This document shows, in pieces, positions 20,312 through 31,362 of a stretch of DNA of 64,000 nucleotides. How positions within the stretch are numbered: the first letter of the stretch is position 1; every line of letters begins with the position of its first letter. Under the pieces are notes generated by a model, which was not told the DNA's origin, did not search any database, and saw nothing but the letters and a program-made list of their open reading frames with translations. This DNA comes from an uncultured Prochlorococcus sp. (GTDB taxonomy: Bacteria > Cyanobacteriota > Cyanobacteriia > PCC-6307 > Cyanobiaceae), in NCBI GenBank assembly GCA_902627325.1, contig CACOIM010000001.1:1-64000 (forward strand). The letters are read 5' to 3'. The translations under genes and the position numbers were made by a program.

Positions 20312-20327
20312 TCTTTTACAACAAAGG

Positions 20328-20669
20328 ATGATTAAAAGACCTCAAAAAACAAAATTTCAGGTTCTTATTTTAGAAAGTTTAAAAACTATAAATATTTGGG
20401 CTATAAATCCTTGGAGGAAATATTCACTAGCTCTTATTACTTTTTTTATTGGATATTTCTTAGGTAGCTCATTAGGAATGATAAGTGCTGTTTATAATTT
20501 AATGGATCCAGTGAGTGCTTTAATTTCAGTATTAGTAATTGAAATATTAATAAAAATAAGAGTTTCTCTTTTAATTAATAAAAGTAGAACATTTTTTCTT
20601 TTAATAGTTGATTTCTTGAGAATTGGTTTGGTTTATGGCTTTTTTACAGAAAGTCTCAAGTTGCTTTAA
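20328..20669 (+). CDS. Ycf20-like / DUF565 family membrane protein
   Basis: NPWRKYSLALITFFIGYFLGSSLGMISAVYNLMDPVSALISVLVIE. Confidence 0.7.
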   Translation: MIKRPQKTKFQVLILESLKTINIWAINPWRKYSLALITFFIGYFLGSSLGMISAVYNLMDPVSALISVLVIEILIKIRVSLLINKSRTFFLLIVDFLRIGLVYGFFTESLKLL

Positions 20670-20670
20670 A

Positions 20671-21687
20671 TTATTGCTTAAATTTACTCAACAAATATAA
20701 GAGTGCCATTCTGATAGGGACTCCATTGGCGACTTGATTTTTAATAAGACAATTTGGATAACTATCAACTATTTGACTACTGATTTCTACATCACGGTTA
20801 ATAGGTCCAGGATGAAGTATAGGTATTTTATGATTGCAAATATCAAGCTTTTGGGGAGTTAAACAATAATCATCACTATATGATTTAATACTAGCTATTA
20901 AATTTTTCTTCATTCTCTCTTTCTGTAATCGTAATGTAATCACTGCATCAGCATTCTTGATAGATTGCTCAAGTGATCTTGAAATAGTAATTTTCCCTCT
21001 ATTTTTAATTGGATCTTCAACTTCATATGGAGGCTTAGAACTCAAAAATTTTAAAAATGCGTCAGGTATCAATGTTTCTGGACCACAAAGGACAACATTT
21101 GCTCCAAAAGCGGTTAAACTCCAAAGATTAGACCTCGCCACGCGAGAATGAATAATATCTCCAACGATTAAAATTGTTTTATTATATAAAATATTTGGAT
21201 CGATATTTGTTGGTGAGAAAAACCTTGTAAGTGTATATAAATCCAGTAATCCCTGACTTGGATGACTGAAAAGTCCATCTCCTGCACTTAAGACAGATGT
21301 ATTAAAACCTAAGAAATCTAATTTTTTTGAAATTTCATAAGGGGAATAAATTGATGAATGTCTAATTATCAAGATTTTTGAGCCCATCGAACAATAAGTA
21401 AGTGCGGTATCTAGATATGATTCACCTTTTGATAAAGAACTTGATGATGGATGGAAGCTTAGAAAATCTGCTGAGAGTCTTTTTGCTGCTAGCTCAAAAC
21501 TATTTTTTGTCCTTGTGCTCGCCTCAAAAAATAATGATGTTATCAAACATCCTTTCAAAGAGGGTAAATTGTTAATCTCGTTATTATGAATTGAATTGAA
21601 TCTATTAGCTAAATCAATGACTACTTTAAAATCCTCTTTTGAAAAGTTTGCAAGAGTTAAAACATGTTTATGAGGCCAAGAATTCAT
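20671..21687 (-). CDS. pyrB: Aspartate carbamoyltransferase catalytic subunit
   Basis: [45 protein letters not shown]. Confidence 0.96.
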   Translation of the reverse strand: MNSWPHKHVLTLANFSKEDFKVVIDLANRFNSIHNNEINNLPSLKGCLITSLFFEASTRTKNSFELAAKRLSADFLSFHPSSSSLSKGESYLDTALTYCSMGSKILIIRHSSIYSPYEISKKLDFLGFNTSVLSAGDGLFSHPSQGLLDLYTLTRFFSPTNIDPNILYNKTILIVGDIIHSRVARSNLWSLTAFGANVVLCGPETLIPDAFLKFLSSKPPYEVEDPIKNRGKITISRSLEQSIKNADAVITLRLQKERMKKNLIASIKSYSDDYCLTPQKLDICNHKIPILHPGPINRDVEISSQIVDSYPNCLIKNQVANGVPIRMALLYLLSKFKQ

Positions 21688-21693
21688 ATGAAT

Positions 21694-22179
21694 TTAAAGA
21701 TTGCAGTTTGTAGTTCGATTTTTTAATTTAAGAATTTTGTCTCCCTTGACTCTTTTACTCACGCTCCTACTTTTCTTTAAGTACCACCTCCATTTTAAAT
21801 CTATTGCTTTTGAAATACCTATACGCGTGGTTTGTATTAGATCATTATTACTGATATTAATATGACGATTAAAAATTTTTAAATAATTATTATCATAATT
21901 TTTTAAAGAATTCAGTTTAGTATCAATGTCAAATTTTTTGGTTAATAAGCCTGGGCCAGAAGCAACTCTTTCCTGTTTCCTATTAATAAAAACTGATCTA
22001 ATTAATACCCCACTAGCAAAATTATTTTTGTCAGTCACTAAATTTAAACAATAATGTATCCCGTAAGATTTATATACATAAAATAGTCCAGGCTCTCCGA
22101 AAAGGGTTTGATTTGTTTTAGTTCTCTTATTAAAACCGTGGCAGGCTTCTTCTTCTTGAGAATAGGCTTCTGTTTCCAC
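21694..22179 (-). CDS. 3-methyladenine DNA glycosylase (AAG/MPG family); true N-terminus lies upstream, start codon unresolved
   Basis: VETEAYSQEEEACHGF, LFGEPGLFYVYKSYGIHYCLNLV; in-frame homology-like sequence FFSRHSSIVAPELIGCLIVRL continues to about 22275. Confidence 0.85.
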   Translation of the reverse strand: METEAYSQEEEACHGFNKRTKTNQTLFGEPGLFYVYKSYGIHYCLNLVTDKNNFASGVLIRSVFINRKQERVASGPGLLTKKFDIDTKLNSLKNYDNNYLKIFNRHINISNNDLIQTTRIGISKAIDLKWRWYLKKSRSVSKRVKGDKILKLKNRTTNCNL

Positions 22180-22536
22180 TATTATCCCTTTCTGTATTTG
22201 ATTACCTTCATGAAGCCTAACAATAAGACATCCAATTAATTCAGGAGCAACAATACTAGAGTGGCGAGAAAAAAAATCTTTTTTAAGTATTCTTTGAATT
22301 ACCGTAAGTAAATTATCTAACTTTATTTTTAGCGGCGATCTGATGTAAAGTCTAGTTTTTATAAAGAAAAAAAGTCATCAAGAAAAATTTTGTATTTTGT
22401 AGAAAATTTTCGCAGACATACTTAGATACTGTTAAGAAATTTCTTTATAATTTATTTCTAGCAATTTTTGAATCAAAATAAGATTTTTTTGTTGTTATGC
22501 TTTTATAATTCTAAAATATGGTTAGAAATTTTAAAA

Positions 22537-22830
22537 ATGAACAGAATCTCAAGAGATCAGGTTAGTAAAGTGGCAAAACTTGCAAGGTTAAAATTAAATG
22601 AAGAACAAATAGATAATCATGCAATCCAGATAGAAAAGATCCTTGACTATATAAATCAATTGGAAAAAATTGATACAGATGATATCGCTTGTACAACAAG
22701 AGCAATTGAGGTTGTAAATGTTTTAAGAAGTGATTCAAAAGAAAACTGTAAAAACACAGAAGATATTTTGAATCTAGCTCCTTCTAGGGAAGATAATTTT
22801 TTTAAAGTACCAAAAATAATTAAAGATTGA
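22537..22830 (+). CDS. gatC: Asp/Glu-tRNA amidotransferase subunit C
   Basis: ISRDQVSKVAKLARLKLNEEQ ... NLAPSREDNFFKVPKIIKD; ATG at 22537. Confidence 0.9.
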   Translation: MNRISRDQVSKVAKLARLKLNEEQIDNHAIQIEKILDYINQLEKIDTDDIACTTRAIEVVNVLRSDSKENCKNTEDILNLAPSREDNFFKVPKIIKD

Positions 22831-22832
22831 TA

Positions 22833-23852
22833 TCAGTCCTTACCTATATATGTCTTATTGATTAATTTTAGAAGAGATTTTCTGAAACTTTTTATGGGCA
22901 GAAGATTTATGATTTTACGTAATCGTCCTCTTCTTTTTGCATGACTTCTTATCCCTAATAGTAAATCGTAAAGGAAATTATAAGTATCTTCTTTTGATTC
23001 AAATATTCCAACGCGTTGAGGTGAACCTTTAGAATCTAGCAATGGTTTAGTCTTTTCATAAGCAATTTTATATTCAAACCAGGGAATAGATGGCCATAAA
23101 TGATGAATTAGATGATAATTTTGTCCCATTATTAATATATTCATAAATCTACTTGGATACACTCTTGAATTGATCCATTTATTTCTAGAACGAAATGGTC
23201 TATGTGGTAAGTAATCAAAAAATATTCCTAATGTAACACCAACCATTAAAGCCGGACCAAACCATAAATTATATATTAAATTCATAAAATCAAACTTTAT
23301 ACCAGCAAGTATTATTGTTATAAAAATTGACCTCTCTATGCCCCATTGAAGTAACTCATATTTTCTCCATAATTTTCTTTGAAAGAAAAATATCTCATGA
23401 TAAAAAAATCTTGGTGCAATTAACCATATTGGACCAAAAGTGCTGACAATGTGATCCGGGTCATTTTTGGGATCATTGACATGAATATGATGTTGCAAAT
23501 GGACTCTAGTAAACACAGGGAAACTAAAACCTAGTAAAATAGCTGATCCATGACCCATTAATTGGTTTATCCAAGGGATTGGATGTGCAGCTTTGTGGCA
23601 TGCATCATGAATTACTGTACCTTCAATATGTAATGCTAGAAATGCGGTTCCTACGAGTAATGGTAATGGCCAATCACCTCTGTACCACTGCCAAATACTA
23701 ATAATCGCTAGGATATAGCCACCAATGAATAAACCTAGTGTAGGGTTCCAGAAATTGGGAGGGTCAACATAATTTTTTATCTCCTTCTGCCAATTAAAGG
23801 TAGTAGGAGATAGCTTTTTAACCTTCTTATTTTGGATACCTAAATTAGCGAT
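22833..23852 (-). CDS. crtR: Beta-carotene hydroxylase (CrtR-like diiron hydroxylase); proposed start at non-canonical ATC
   Basis: His boxes HDACH, HLQHHIH, HHLWP; HDACH lies upstream of the first ATG (23558) in the ORF track. Confidence 0.8.
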   Translation of the reverse strand: MANLGIQNKKVKKLSPTTFNWQKEIKNYVDPPNFWNPTLGLFIGGYILAIISIWQWYRGDWPLPLLVGTAFLALHIEGTVIHDACHKAAHPIPWINQLMGHGSAILLGFSFPVFTRVHLQHHIHVNDPKNDPDHIVSTFGPIWLIAPRFFYHEIFFFQRKLWRKYELLQWGIERSIFITIILAGIKFDFMNLIYNLWFGPALMVGVTLGIFFDYLPHRPFRSRNKWINSRVYPSRFMNILIMGQNYHLIHHLWPSIPWFEYKIAYEKTKPLLDSKGSPQRVGIFESKEDTYNFLYDLLLGIRSHAKRRGRLRKIINLLPIKSFRKSLLKLINKTYIGKD

Positions 23853-24050
23853 TGTTCAAGTAAATCTATAAATAATATAACTAAATTTTTAACAAATTTG
23901 TATTTTTGTGCTCAAAGATTTTTTTTAAGAATTATGGATTCCTCGAGCAGGTAAATAATTATTATGAAAACTTATATTTATGTATCAAAATGAAGATCTT
24001 AATAAAAAAAATTTATTCAAATGCTCTTCACTGAATTAATATTTTAATAC

Positions 24051-24132
24051 GCGGTCGTGGCGGAATTGGTAGACGCGCGAGTTTTAGGTACTCGTATCTT
24101 ATGGTGTGGGAGTTCAAGTCTCCCCGACCGCA
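24051..24132 (+). tRNA. tRNA-Leu (anticodon TAG)
   Basis: GCGGTCG/CGACCGC acceptor stem, long variable arm, anticodon loop around TAG. Confidence 0.95.
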
Positions 24133-24205
24133 TAAAGTTATCAGATTTTCATATTGAATCAAATTTATAAGAGTTCAGTTACAGGAGGTTTAGTTATTTA
24201 ATACG

Positions 24206-24757
24206 ATGTTTTTAATAATTTTAATCGGAATAATATATTTAATTATTGGTTGTATTTCGTTATTCACTGCTTTGATGTTTTTTGAATTAGGGAGACCTAA
24301 AGATATTCTTCAATCAGGACTAATAATACTTCTAGGAATATTTCTAATAATTTATAAAAATATTTTTTCTTTTAAGGTTTCTTTCATTTTAACTCTAAAT
24401 GCTGTGTTGATAAATTTTTATTTTTTTGAAAATTTTTTATTCAGGTGGAATCAGCTTTTAGATAAAGAAAAATATGATATTAAAAGTATGTCTGGATTTA
24501 AAAAAAATTTTTCGATAATTATAAATATTATTAGAGTTGATTTCAGAGAATTACTTTACAGTAAAATAAAAAGTTTTTTTAAAAATTCTACAATCAAAAA
24601 AAAATGGATTAGACCAAAGGATAATAATGCTACTTCAAGTTTAAATAAAGAATCTTCAAAAGAATCTATGAATAATATTCAATCAACAGATTTTTCTAAA
24701 GAAGATATGATATATGATGATAAAAATAATACAAAGAACACCAAACTTGATAAATAA
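24206..24757 (+). CDS. Hypothetical membrane protein, possibly Ycf66-like
   Basis: Several predicted TM segments then a charged tail; weak Ycf66-like pattern; directly upstream of ileS. Confidence 0.5.
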   Translation: MFLIILIGIIYLIIGCISLFTALMFFELGRPKDILQSGLIILLGIFLIIYKNIFSFKVSFILTLNAVLINFYFFENFLFRWNQLLDKEKYDIKSMSGFKKNFSIIINIIRVDFRELLYSKIKSFFKNSTIKKKWIRPKDNNATSSLNKESSKESMNNIQSTDFSKEDMIYDDKNNTKNTKLDK

Positions 24758-24778
24758 TAATTTTCACCAAATATAAAT

Positions 24779-27670
24779 ATGTCTAATAACAAAAATCATA
24801 ATCAGGAAAAATTCTCTTACAAGGATTCACTAAATCTTTTAAAGACTGACTTCTCAATGAGAGCAAATGCGGTTAAAAGAGAACCAGAAATTCAAAAATT
24901 TTGGTCAGAAAATAAAATTGATATGAATTTAGGATTAACTAATCAAGGAAATATTTTTACTCTGCATGATGGCCCTCCTTATGCAAATGGTCCTCTTCAT
25001 ATGGGGCATGCCCTTAATAAGGTACTAAAAGATTTTATAAATAAATATAAAGTACTGAATGGATATAGGGTTCATTTCGTGCCTGGCTGGGATTGTCATG
25101 GCTTACCAATTGAATTAAAAGTACTTCAAAAATTAAAAAATGAAGAAAGAAGAAATTTAGATATTTTAGGGCTTCGTAAAAAGGCTACAGAATATGCAAA
25201 AAAACAAATTTCTTTGCAAAAAGAGGGTTTTAAAAGATGGGCTATCTGGGGAGACTGGGCAAATCCATATCTCACTTTGAAAAAAAATTATGAATCTGCT
25301 CAAATTGAAGTATTTGGGAAAATGTTTCTTAAAGGTTACATATTTAGAGGTCTAAAGCCTGTCCATTGGAGCCCAAGCTCAAGAACAGCTTTAGCAGAGG
25401 CTGAGTTAGAGTATCCAGATGAACATTTTTCAAAAAGTGTTTATGTATGTTTCAGAATTACATCTTTTACGAAACTATTTGAATCAAAACTTGAAAAAAT
25501 TGTATCGAATAACAAGGGTTTAAGAAATATTGATAATTATTCTATTTTGATTTGGACCACGACTCCTTGGACCCTTCCCGCTAATGAAGCAGCAGCAGTT
25601 AATCCCAAAGTAAAATACGTAGTTGCTTCTGATAGCAATCAAAATATCTTTGTTTTTGCAAAAGATTTAGTAGAAATTGTGCAAAAAAAATTTAATAGAG
25701 AATTTAACTTATTATTTGATATTTCTGGTACGGAATTAGAAGGTATCAAATATAAACATCCAACTAAAGATAAATCTTGTCCAGTGATCTTAGGAGGTGA
25801 TTATATTACAACAGAATCTGGAACAGGAATTGTTCATACTGCTCCTGGGCATGGTATCGATGATTTTAATGCAGGGAAAAAATATAATTTGCCAATAACA
25901 TGCATAGTTGATGAAAAGGGAAATTTAACTGATGATGCAGGAATTTTTAAAGATCTTAATGTCTTAAAAGATGCAAATGATTTAATAATTAAATTTTTAG
26001 ATAGTCAAAATGATCTTATGTTAATGGAGGTTTATAAACATAGATATCCTTATGATTGGAGAACTAAAAAACCAACAATCTTTAGAGCGACGGAACAATG
26101 GTTTGCTTCTGTAGATGGTTTCAGATCCTCAGCTTTAGAATCTATTGAAAGTGTGGAATGGATGCCAAAAAGTGGAAAGAAGAGAATTAAATCTATGGTT
26201 ATAGGAAGAGGTGATTGGTGTATTTCAAGGCAAAGATCATGGGGCGTGCCGATACCAGTATTTTACAAAAAGAATAGTAATGAGATACTTATAAATCAGG
26301 TGACACTAAATCATATTCAAAATCTTTTTCAGAAATATGGGGCCGATATATGGTGGAGTTGGGATGAACAAAAATTATTGCCTTCAGAATATTCAAATGA
26401 GGCAGGTAATTGGGAGAAAGGTTTAGATACTATGGATGTTTGGTTTGACTCTGGTTCTAGTTGGGCTGCTGTATGTAGCCAAAGAGAGGATATGCAATAC
26501 CCTGCGGATCTGTATTTAGAAGGGTCAGACCAACACAGAGGCTGGTTCCAATCATCATTATTAACTTCTGTGGCAGTCAACAATAAGGCCCCTTATAAAA
26601 CAGTTCTTACTCATGGATTTGCCCTTGACGAAAATGGTAGGAAAATGAGCAAGTCTTTAGGAAATGTTGTAGATCCAAATATTGTTATTAATGGTGGAGC
26701 TAATCAAAAAATTAATCCGGCTTATGGAGCTGATGTATTAAGACTTTGGGTAAGTTCTGTTGATTATTCAGTTGATGTTCCCATTGGGTCAAATATCTTA
26801 AAGCAACTATCTGATGTTTATAGAAAGGTTAGAAATACTGCAAGATATTTACTCGGAAACTTACACGATTATGATCCTTCTGAACAAAATATTAGCATCC
26901 AAGAATTACCTGTCTTGGATAAGTGGATGTTAAACAGATTAGTGGAAGTTATAGATCAGATTACTATTGCATATGAAAATTATGAATTTTCAAAGTTTTT
27001 TCAAATTTTGCAAAGTTTTTGTGTAGTAGATTTATCAAATTTTTATTTAGATATTGCAAAAGATAGATTATATGTAAGTTCCTCTAACCAATACAGAAGA
27101 AGATCTTGTCAATTTGTTCTTTCAAAAATAATAGAAAATCTAGCAGTTCTTATCTCTCCAGTTTTATGCCATATGGCAGAAGATATTTGGCAGAATTTGC
27201 CTTATCAAGTGCCAGAAAAATCAGTTTTCCAGAGGGGTTGGCCTAAAATAAATTCTGATTGGAAAAATATTGATATTGACTCAAAAATATTTAATTTGCG
27301 AAAATTAAGAGTTGAAATTAATAAAGTAATTGAGGGATGTAGAAATCAGCAGAAAGTTGGAGCAGCTCTTGAAACTGAAATAATATTTTTGCCTAAAGAT
27401 AATAAATTAAAAGAAGCTCTTATTTGGCTCAAAAACTCTGGAAATCCTGAGGTAGATTGTTATGGTGACTGGCTTATAGTTTCAAATTTTTTAATTGTTG
27501 ATAGTCCTATTAAGAATAGTTTATTAACTGTAAATAATGAATTTGGAACTATTCAAATTCAAAAAGCAAAAGGAATAAAGTGCGATAGATGTTGGCATTT
27601 TCAAGAATTTACATTGAAAGGTTCTCAAAATACAAATTTATGCAGAAGATGTGCTGAAATAATTAAATAA
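24779..27670 (+). CDS. ileS: Isoleucyl-tRNA synthetase
   Basis: [37 protein letters not shown]-terminal CDRCWHF zinc site. Confidence 0.98.
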   Translation: MSNNKNHNQEKFSYKDSLNLLKTDFSMRANAVKREPEIQKFWSENKIDMNLGLTNQGNIFTLHDGPPYANGPLHMGHALNKVLKDFINKYKVLNGYRVHFVPGWDCHGLPIELKVLQKLKNEERRNLDILGLRKKATEYAKKQISLQKEGFKRWAIWGDWANPYLTLKKNYESAQIEVFGKMFLKGYIFRGLKPVHWSPSSRTALAEAELEYPDEHFSKSVYVCFRITSFTKLFESKLEKIVSNNKGLRNIDNYSILIWTTTPWTLPANEAAAVNPKVKYVVASDSNQNIFVFAKDLVEIVQKKFNREFNLLFDISGTELEGIKYKHPTKDKSCPVILGGDYITTESGTGIVHTAPGHGIDDFNAGKKYNLPITCIVDEKGNLTDDAGIFKDLNVLKDANDLIIKFLDSQNDLMLMEVYKHRYPYDWRTKKPTIFRATEQWFASVDGFRSSALESIESVEWMPKSGKKRIKSMVIGRGDWCISRQRSWGVPIPVFYKKNSNEILINQVTLNHIQNLFQKYGADIWWSWDEQKLLPSEYSNEAGNWEKGLDTMDVWFDSGSSWAAVCSQREDMQYPADLYLEGSDQHRGWFQSSLLTSVAVNNKAPYKTVLTHGFALDENGRKMSKSLGNVVDPNIVINGGANQKINPAYGADVLRLWVSSVDYSVDVPIGSNILKQLSDVYRKVRNTARYLLGNLHDYDPSEQNISIQELPVLDKWMLNRLVEVIDQITIAYENYEFSKFFQILQSFCVVDLSNFYLDIAKDRLYVSSSNQYRRRSCQFVLSKIIENLAVLISPVLCHMAEDIWQNLPYQVPEKSVFQRGWPKINSDWKNIDIDSKIFNLRKLRVEINKVIEGCRNQQKVGAALETEIIFLPKDNKLKEALIWLKNSGNPEVDCYGDWLIVSNFLIVDSPIKNSLLTVNNEFGTIQIQKAKGIKCDRCWHFQEFTLKGSQNTNLCRRCAEIIK

Positions 27671-27974
27671 TGTACTTTTACATTCTAATTAATAATCAAT
27701 TAACAATAATTAAATTTGCTACTCTCCTAAACTAACAGCTTAAATTCTTCATTTATAAAATTATTAAGAAGTTCTTATTTCGTTTGAAAATAATTAATCT
27801 TATTACAGTATCAATATTAGGGTTAATTATATAGGTTCTTGAGAGGCTAAATCTTAAATTTATTTTAGTTGTGAAGTATTCCTTGCCAATGATTTAAATA
27901 TATAATCTAATTCTTACAAGAATTTACATAATATTTAAGCTTAATTCTTCAAATTTGATAATATTCTAATGCTC

Positions 27975-28589
27975 TTAATAATTTGAAAAATCTGAATTTC
28001 TTCCAGACCTTGGAAACTTAATAATAAGCCATTGAAGTAGACCTAGTATATAAATTAGTAAAGCGAATAATCCTACAAATTTTGCAATTGGTTCTGTGAA
28101 ATTTGCGCCAAATAAAAAATTAAATAGTTGATTTATTAGTTTAGATACATTCTTTGATGGTTCAGACCACTTTAAACATTCAAAACTATTAATTGAATTT
28201 AGACAGGCAATATCTTGAAAACTTTGTATTAAAAAACTTATAGATATGAAAGTTAATCCCCATCTCCATGATTTTGTTGTAGTTATAAGAACATCAGTTA
28301 TTTTATAGCCTTGTAATTCTCTATTTATATCATTCCAAAACCAAACGCTTATGGTCATTAAAGAAGTAGAAATTATTAAAATTAAAAGTGAAAAATCTAC
28401 ACCTCCGATAAATAATAAAAGGCTTATTAAAAAAAGTATTGAGATCTTCCAATATATTATTAATAACTTTTCAATGGCTTTGTTTCTTTTTTTAATTGAC
28501 CATATGAAAATTGATAGAGGAACTCCTACAATAAAAACTGACGAAAGTTGAAATGTTATCCAAGTAGAAAATTCATTAATGGGGATCAA
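27975..28589 (-). CDS. DUF3177-like cyanobacterial membrane protein
   Basis: 204 aa multi-TM ORF (FWNDINRELQGYKITDVLITTTKSWRWG). Confidence 0.6.
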   Translation of the reverse strand: MIPINEFSTWITFQLSSVFIVGVPLSIFIWSIKKRNKAIEKLLIIYWKISILFLISLLLFIGGVDFSLLILIISTSLMTISVWFWNDINRELQGYKITDVLITTTKSWRWGLTFISISFLIQSFQDIACLNSINSFECLKWSEPSKNVSKLINQLFNFLFGANFTEPIAKFVGLFALLIYILGLLQWLIIKFPRSGRNSDFSNY

Positions 28590-28739
28590 AATTTTTTCTT
28601 ATTAACATACTTAAATATTAAACCTCAATTGTTCATATCTGTAATCTTTATTTTTATAGTTGTGAATAAATAAAAAATTGTACCTCTATAATGAAAACTT
28701 GCTTTTTACTAATTAAATCAAAATTATGAGGAAATTAAA

Positions 28740-29369
28740 ATGCGACAACATGTCAATCCATTAAGCAAATATTTTTATGATATTGAGCCAATTCCCCCCA
28801 TAAAAGAAATATTTAGTCAAGATAAGAGACCGATACATTTAGATATTGGCTGTGGTTCAGGAGCTTTCCTATTTGATCTGGCCAATCAAAATAAGAATTG
28901 GAATTATATAGGGTTAGAAATTAGAGAAAAATTGGTTGATAAAGCAAAATTAAAATTAGAAAATGAATCTATTGATAATTTATTCTTTGCATTTGGAAAT
29001 GCTAGTTATTTAATTGATGATTTTATTAACAACTGCCCTGGAGATATGGTATCAAGTGTTTCTTTTAATTTCCCAGATCCCTGGTTTAAGAAAAAACATC
29101 ATAAGAGAAGAATAATACAACCTGAATTAATTTATAAAATTTCTCAACTTATGAAATTTGGAGGATTGATTTCAATTAAAAGTGATGTAGAGGAACTTTT
29201 TAAATATATGGATATGATAATAATGAATTCCAAAAGTTTTATTAATTATAATTGTCCATATTTTGAAATAATTGAATATTATAATCCCACAAATTTACAA
29301 ACCAATAGAGAGAATTATGTAAGAAGCAAAAAACTAAAAGTATTTGAAAAATTATATAAAAGAATATAA
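28740..29369 (+). CDS. trmB: tRNA (guanine-N7-)-methyltransferase
   Basis: LDIGCGSGAFLFDLA, FNFPDPWFKKKHHKRRI. Confidence 0.95.
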   Translation: MRQHVNPLSKYFYDIEPIPPIKEIFSQDKRPIHLDIGCGSGAFLFDLANQNKNWNYIGLEIREKLVDKAKLKLENESIDNLFFAFGNASYLIDDFINNCPGDMVSSVSFNFPDPWFKKKHHKRRIIQPELIYKISQLMKFGGLISIKSDVEELFKYMDMIIMNSKSFINYNCPYFEIIEYYNPTNLQTNRENYVRSKKLKVFEKLYKRI

Positions 29370-29375
29370 TATTAA

Positions 29376-30716
29376 TTAATTTTTAATCATCATTTCAGCA
29401 ATATTTTTCATTTGCAGTGTAATCTCATCAACAAGCTTTTTATTTTCTGCTTCTACTAAAATTCTTAAAACTTCCTCTGTACCGCTATTCCTCGCAAAAA
29501 TTCTGCATGGTTCTGATATATTATCTAATTTTTCTTTTATTAATTTATTAATATTTTTTTCTATTAGGTCTTTAAAAATTTTATCATTTGACTTTAATTC
29601 AATATTAGTAAGTTTTTGTGGAAAACCTCTAAAGCTGGTTTTTAGTAAATCTCTTAAAATGAGATTTTTCTTTTTACATAAATTCGCTATTTGTATAGCT
29701 GTTAGCATTCCATCTCCTGAGTAATTATTTATTTTGGAGAGTATATGTCCAGATTGCTCACCACCTAAATCAGCATTTTGTTTATTAATCTCTTTAAGTA
29801 TAAACTTATCTCCAACAGGTGTTCTAATTAAAATACCACCAAGCTCATTCCATGCTTTTTCAAATCCTAAATTTGACATTACCGTTGTAATTAATAAGTT
29901 TCTCGATAAATTTTTTTCTTTTATAAGTTCTCGCCCCCATAGGAATAAGATATGATCTCCGTCAAGAATATTTTCTTCTGAATCCATTCCTATAACTCTA
30001 TCCGCATCCCCGTCAAAGCTAAAACCTATTTCAGCATTAAATTGATTTATCGCCTTTTTTAAAGGATCAAGACAAGTTGATCCACATCTTACATTTATTT
30101 TTGATCCATCAATATTATTATTGATAACATTAACCCTTGCTCCTAATTGTTTAAATATATTTTCTGCAAAGACTGAAGCAGATCCATGACAAGTATCTAA
30201 TATTATTTTCATTCCATTAAGATTATTATTACCTATAGATTCAATTAAACTTTGTTTATATAAATCTAGAAGATTAAAATTTTCTACTATATCGTTTTGA
30301 TTTCTCAAAATTAAACTTGAATTAATTTTGTTTAAATAACTTTCAATTTGACGTTCTTTATTTTTATTTATTTTGTTACCAAAATGGTCAAAAATTTTTA
30401 TCCCATTATATTCAGGGGGATTATGACTCGCTGATATCATAATTCCTGAATAAATTTTAAATTTCTTAATTAAAAATGGTATCGCTGGAGTTGGGCAAAT
30501 ACCTATATTAATTACTTTCTTCCCAGAATGATTTAATCCACTAGATAAAGCTTTTAATAATAAATCTCCACTAACTCTTGTATCTCTGCCAACTAAAATT
30601 TGTTCGGTATCATTATTAATACAACCAAAAGCGTATCCTATCTTTTGAGCGAGATCGTATGTGATTTCTTTATTAAATATACCCCTAATTCCATCAGTTC
30701 CAAAGATTGATTGCAT
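29376..30716 (-). CDS. glmM: Phosphoglucosamine mutase
   Basis: FGTDGIRG, MISASHNPPEYNGIKIF, FDGDADRVI, RNSGTEEVLRI. Confidence 0.93.
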   Translation of the reverse strand: MQSIFGTDGIRGIFNKEITYDLAQKIGYAFGCINNDTEQILVGRDTRVSGDLLLKALSSGLNHSGKKVINIGICPTPAIPFLIKKFKIYSGIMISASHNPPEYNGIKIFDHFGNKINKNKERQIESYLNKINSSLILRNQNDIVENFNLLDLYKQSLIESIGNNNLNGMKIILDTCHGSASVFAENIFKQLGARVNVINNNIDGSKINVRCGSTCLDPLKKAINQFNAEIGFSFDGDADRVIGMDSEENILDGDHILFLWGRELIKEKNLSRNLLITTVMSNLGFEKAWNELGGILIRTPVGDKFILKEINKQNADLGGEQSGHILSKINNYSGDGMLTAIQIANLCKKKNLILRDLLKTSFRGFPQKLTNIELKSNDKIFKDLIEKNINKLIKEKLDNISEPCRIFARNSGTEEVLRILVEAENKKLVDEITLQMKNIAEMMIKN

Positions 30717-30835
30717 ATTTTAATTAATTTTATAGCTAAAATCTTTAACGAAATTGATTTTATATATAGCGTCATTATAATAACTAATTATAAATTTACT
30801 TTTGAATTAGAATTTAAAGACTTAAAACTTAAAAA

Positions 30836-31294
30836 ATGGAATCTCAGAATAATTACTCGTCAAATAATTTTAAAAAAATTATCTTAATTTTATTATCTCT
30901 TTCTTTAATAACTTTTATATTAATTTTTAAAAATAATATTTTTGAATCTACTTTGCAATTAAAAAAACTTGGCAATTCATCGATGGATCCAGAAATAGCA
31001 TTCACAAATGGGAAGCCAACTTATTTAGAATTTTATGCCGAATGGTGTGAAATATGTAAAGAGATGGCTCCAGAAGTTGCAGAATTGAAAAAAGATTTTG
31101 ATGATAAAATTAATTTTGTATTCTTGAACGTAGATAATCCTAAATGGGATAAATTTATTAAAGAATTTAAAGTCAATGGAATACCTCAAATAAATATTAT
31201 TGATGCTAATGCAAATTTGCTAGCCACTTTAACTGGTCTTCAGGAGGAGAATACTATAGAGCAATCATTAAAATATTTAATTGAAAGAGGTTAA
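30836..31294 (+). CDS. Membrane-anchored thioredoxin-like protein (TxlA/HCF164 type)
   Basis: N-terminal TM helix then FYAEWCEICKEMAPEV thioredoxin active site. Confidence 0.85.
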   Translation: MESQNNYSSNNFKKIILILLSLSLITFILIFKNNIFESTLQLKKLGNSSMDPEIAFTNGKPTYLEFYAEWCEICKEMAPEVAELKKDFDDKINFVFLNVDNPKWDKFIKEFKVNGIPQINIIDANANLLATLTGLQEENTIEQSLKYLIERG

Positions 31295-31362
31295 ATATTA
31301 AATTAAAATTTGAAAATATTTCTCTAATAATTATAAATAAAGTAGTCTAAAAAATTACATAT

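Noticed and set aside
27671-27974. 304-nt unannotated gap after ileS with a small hairpin (AATTCTT-AC-AAGAATT near 27909-27924) and a 16-codon hydrophobic ORF
   Set aside because: Too AT-rich and short to support a feature; no T-run terminator or conserved peptide recognised.
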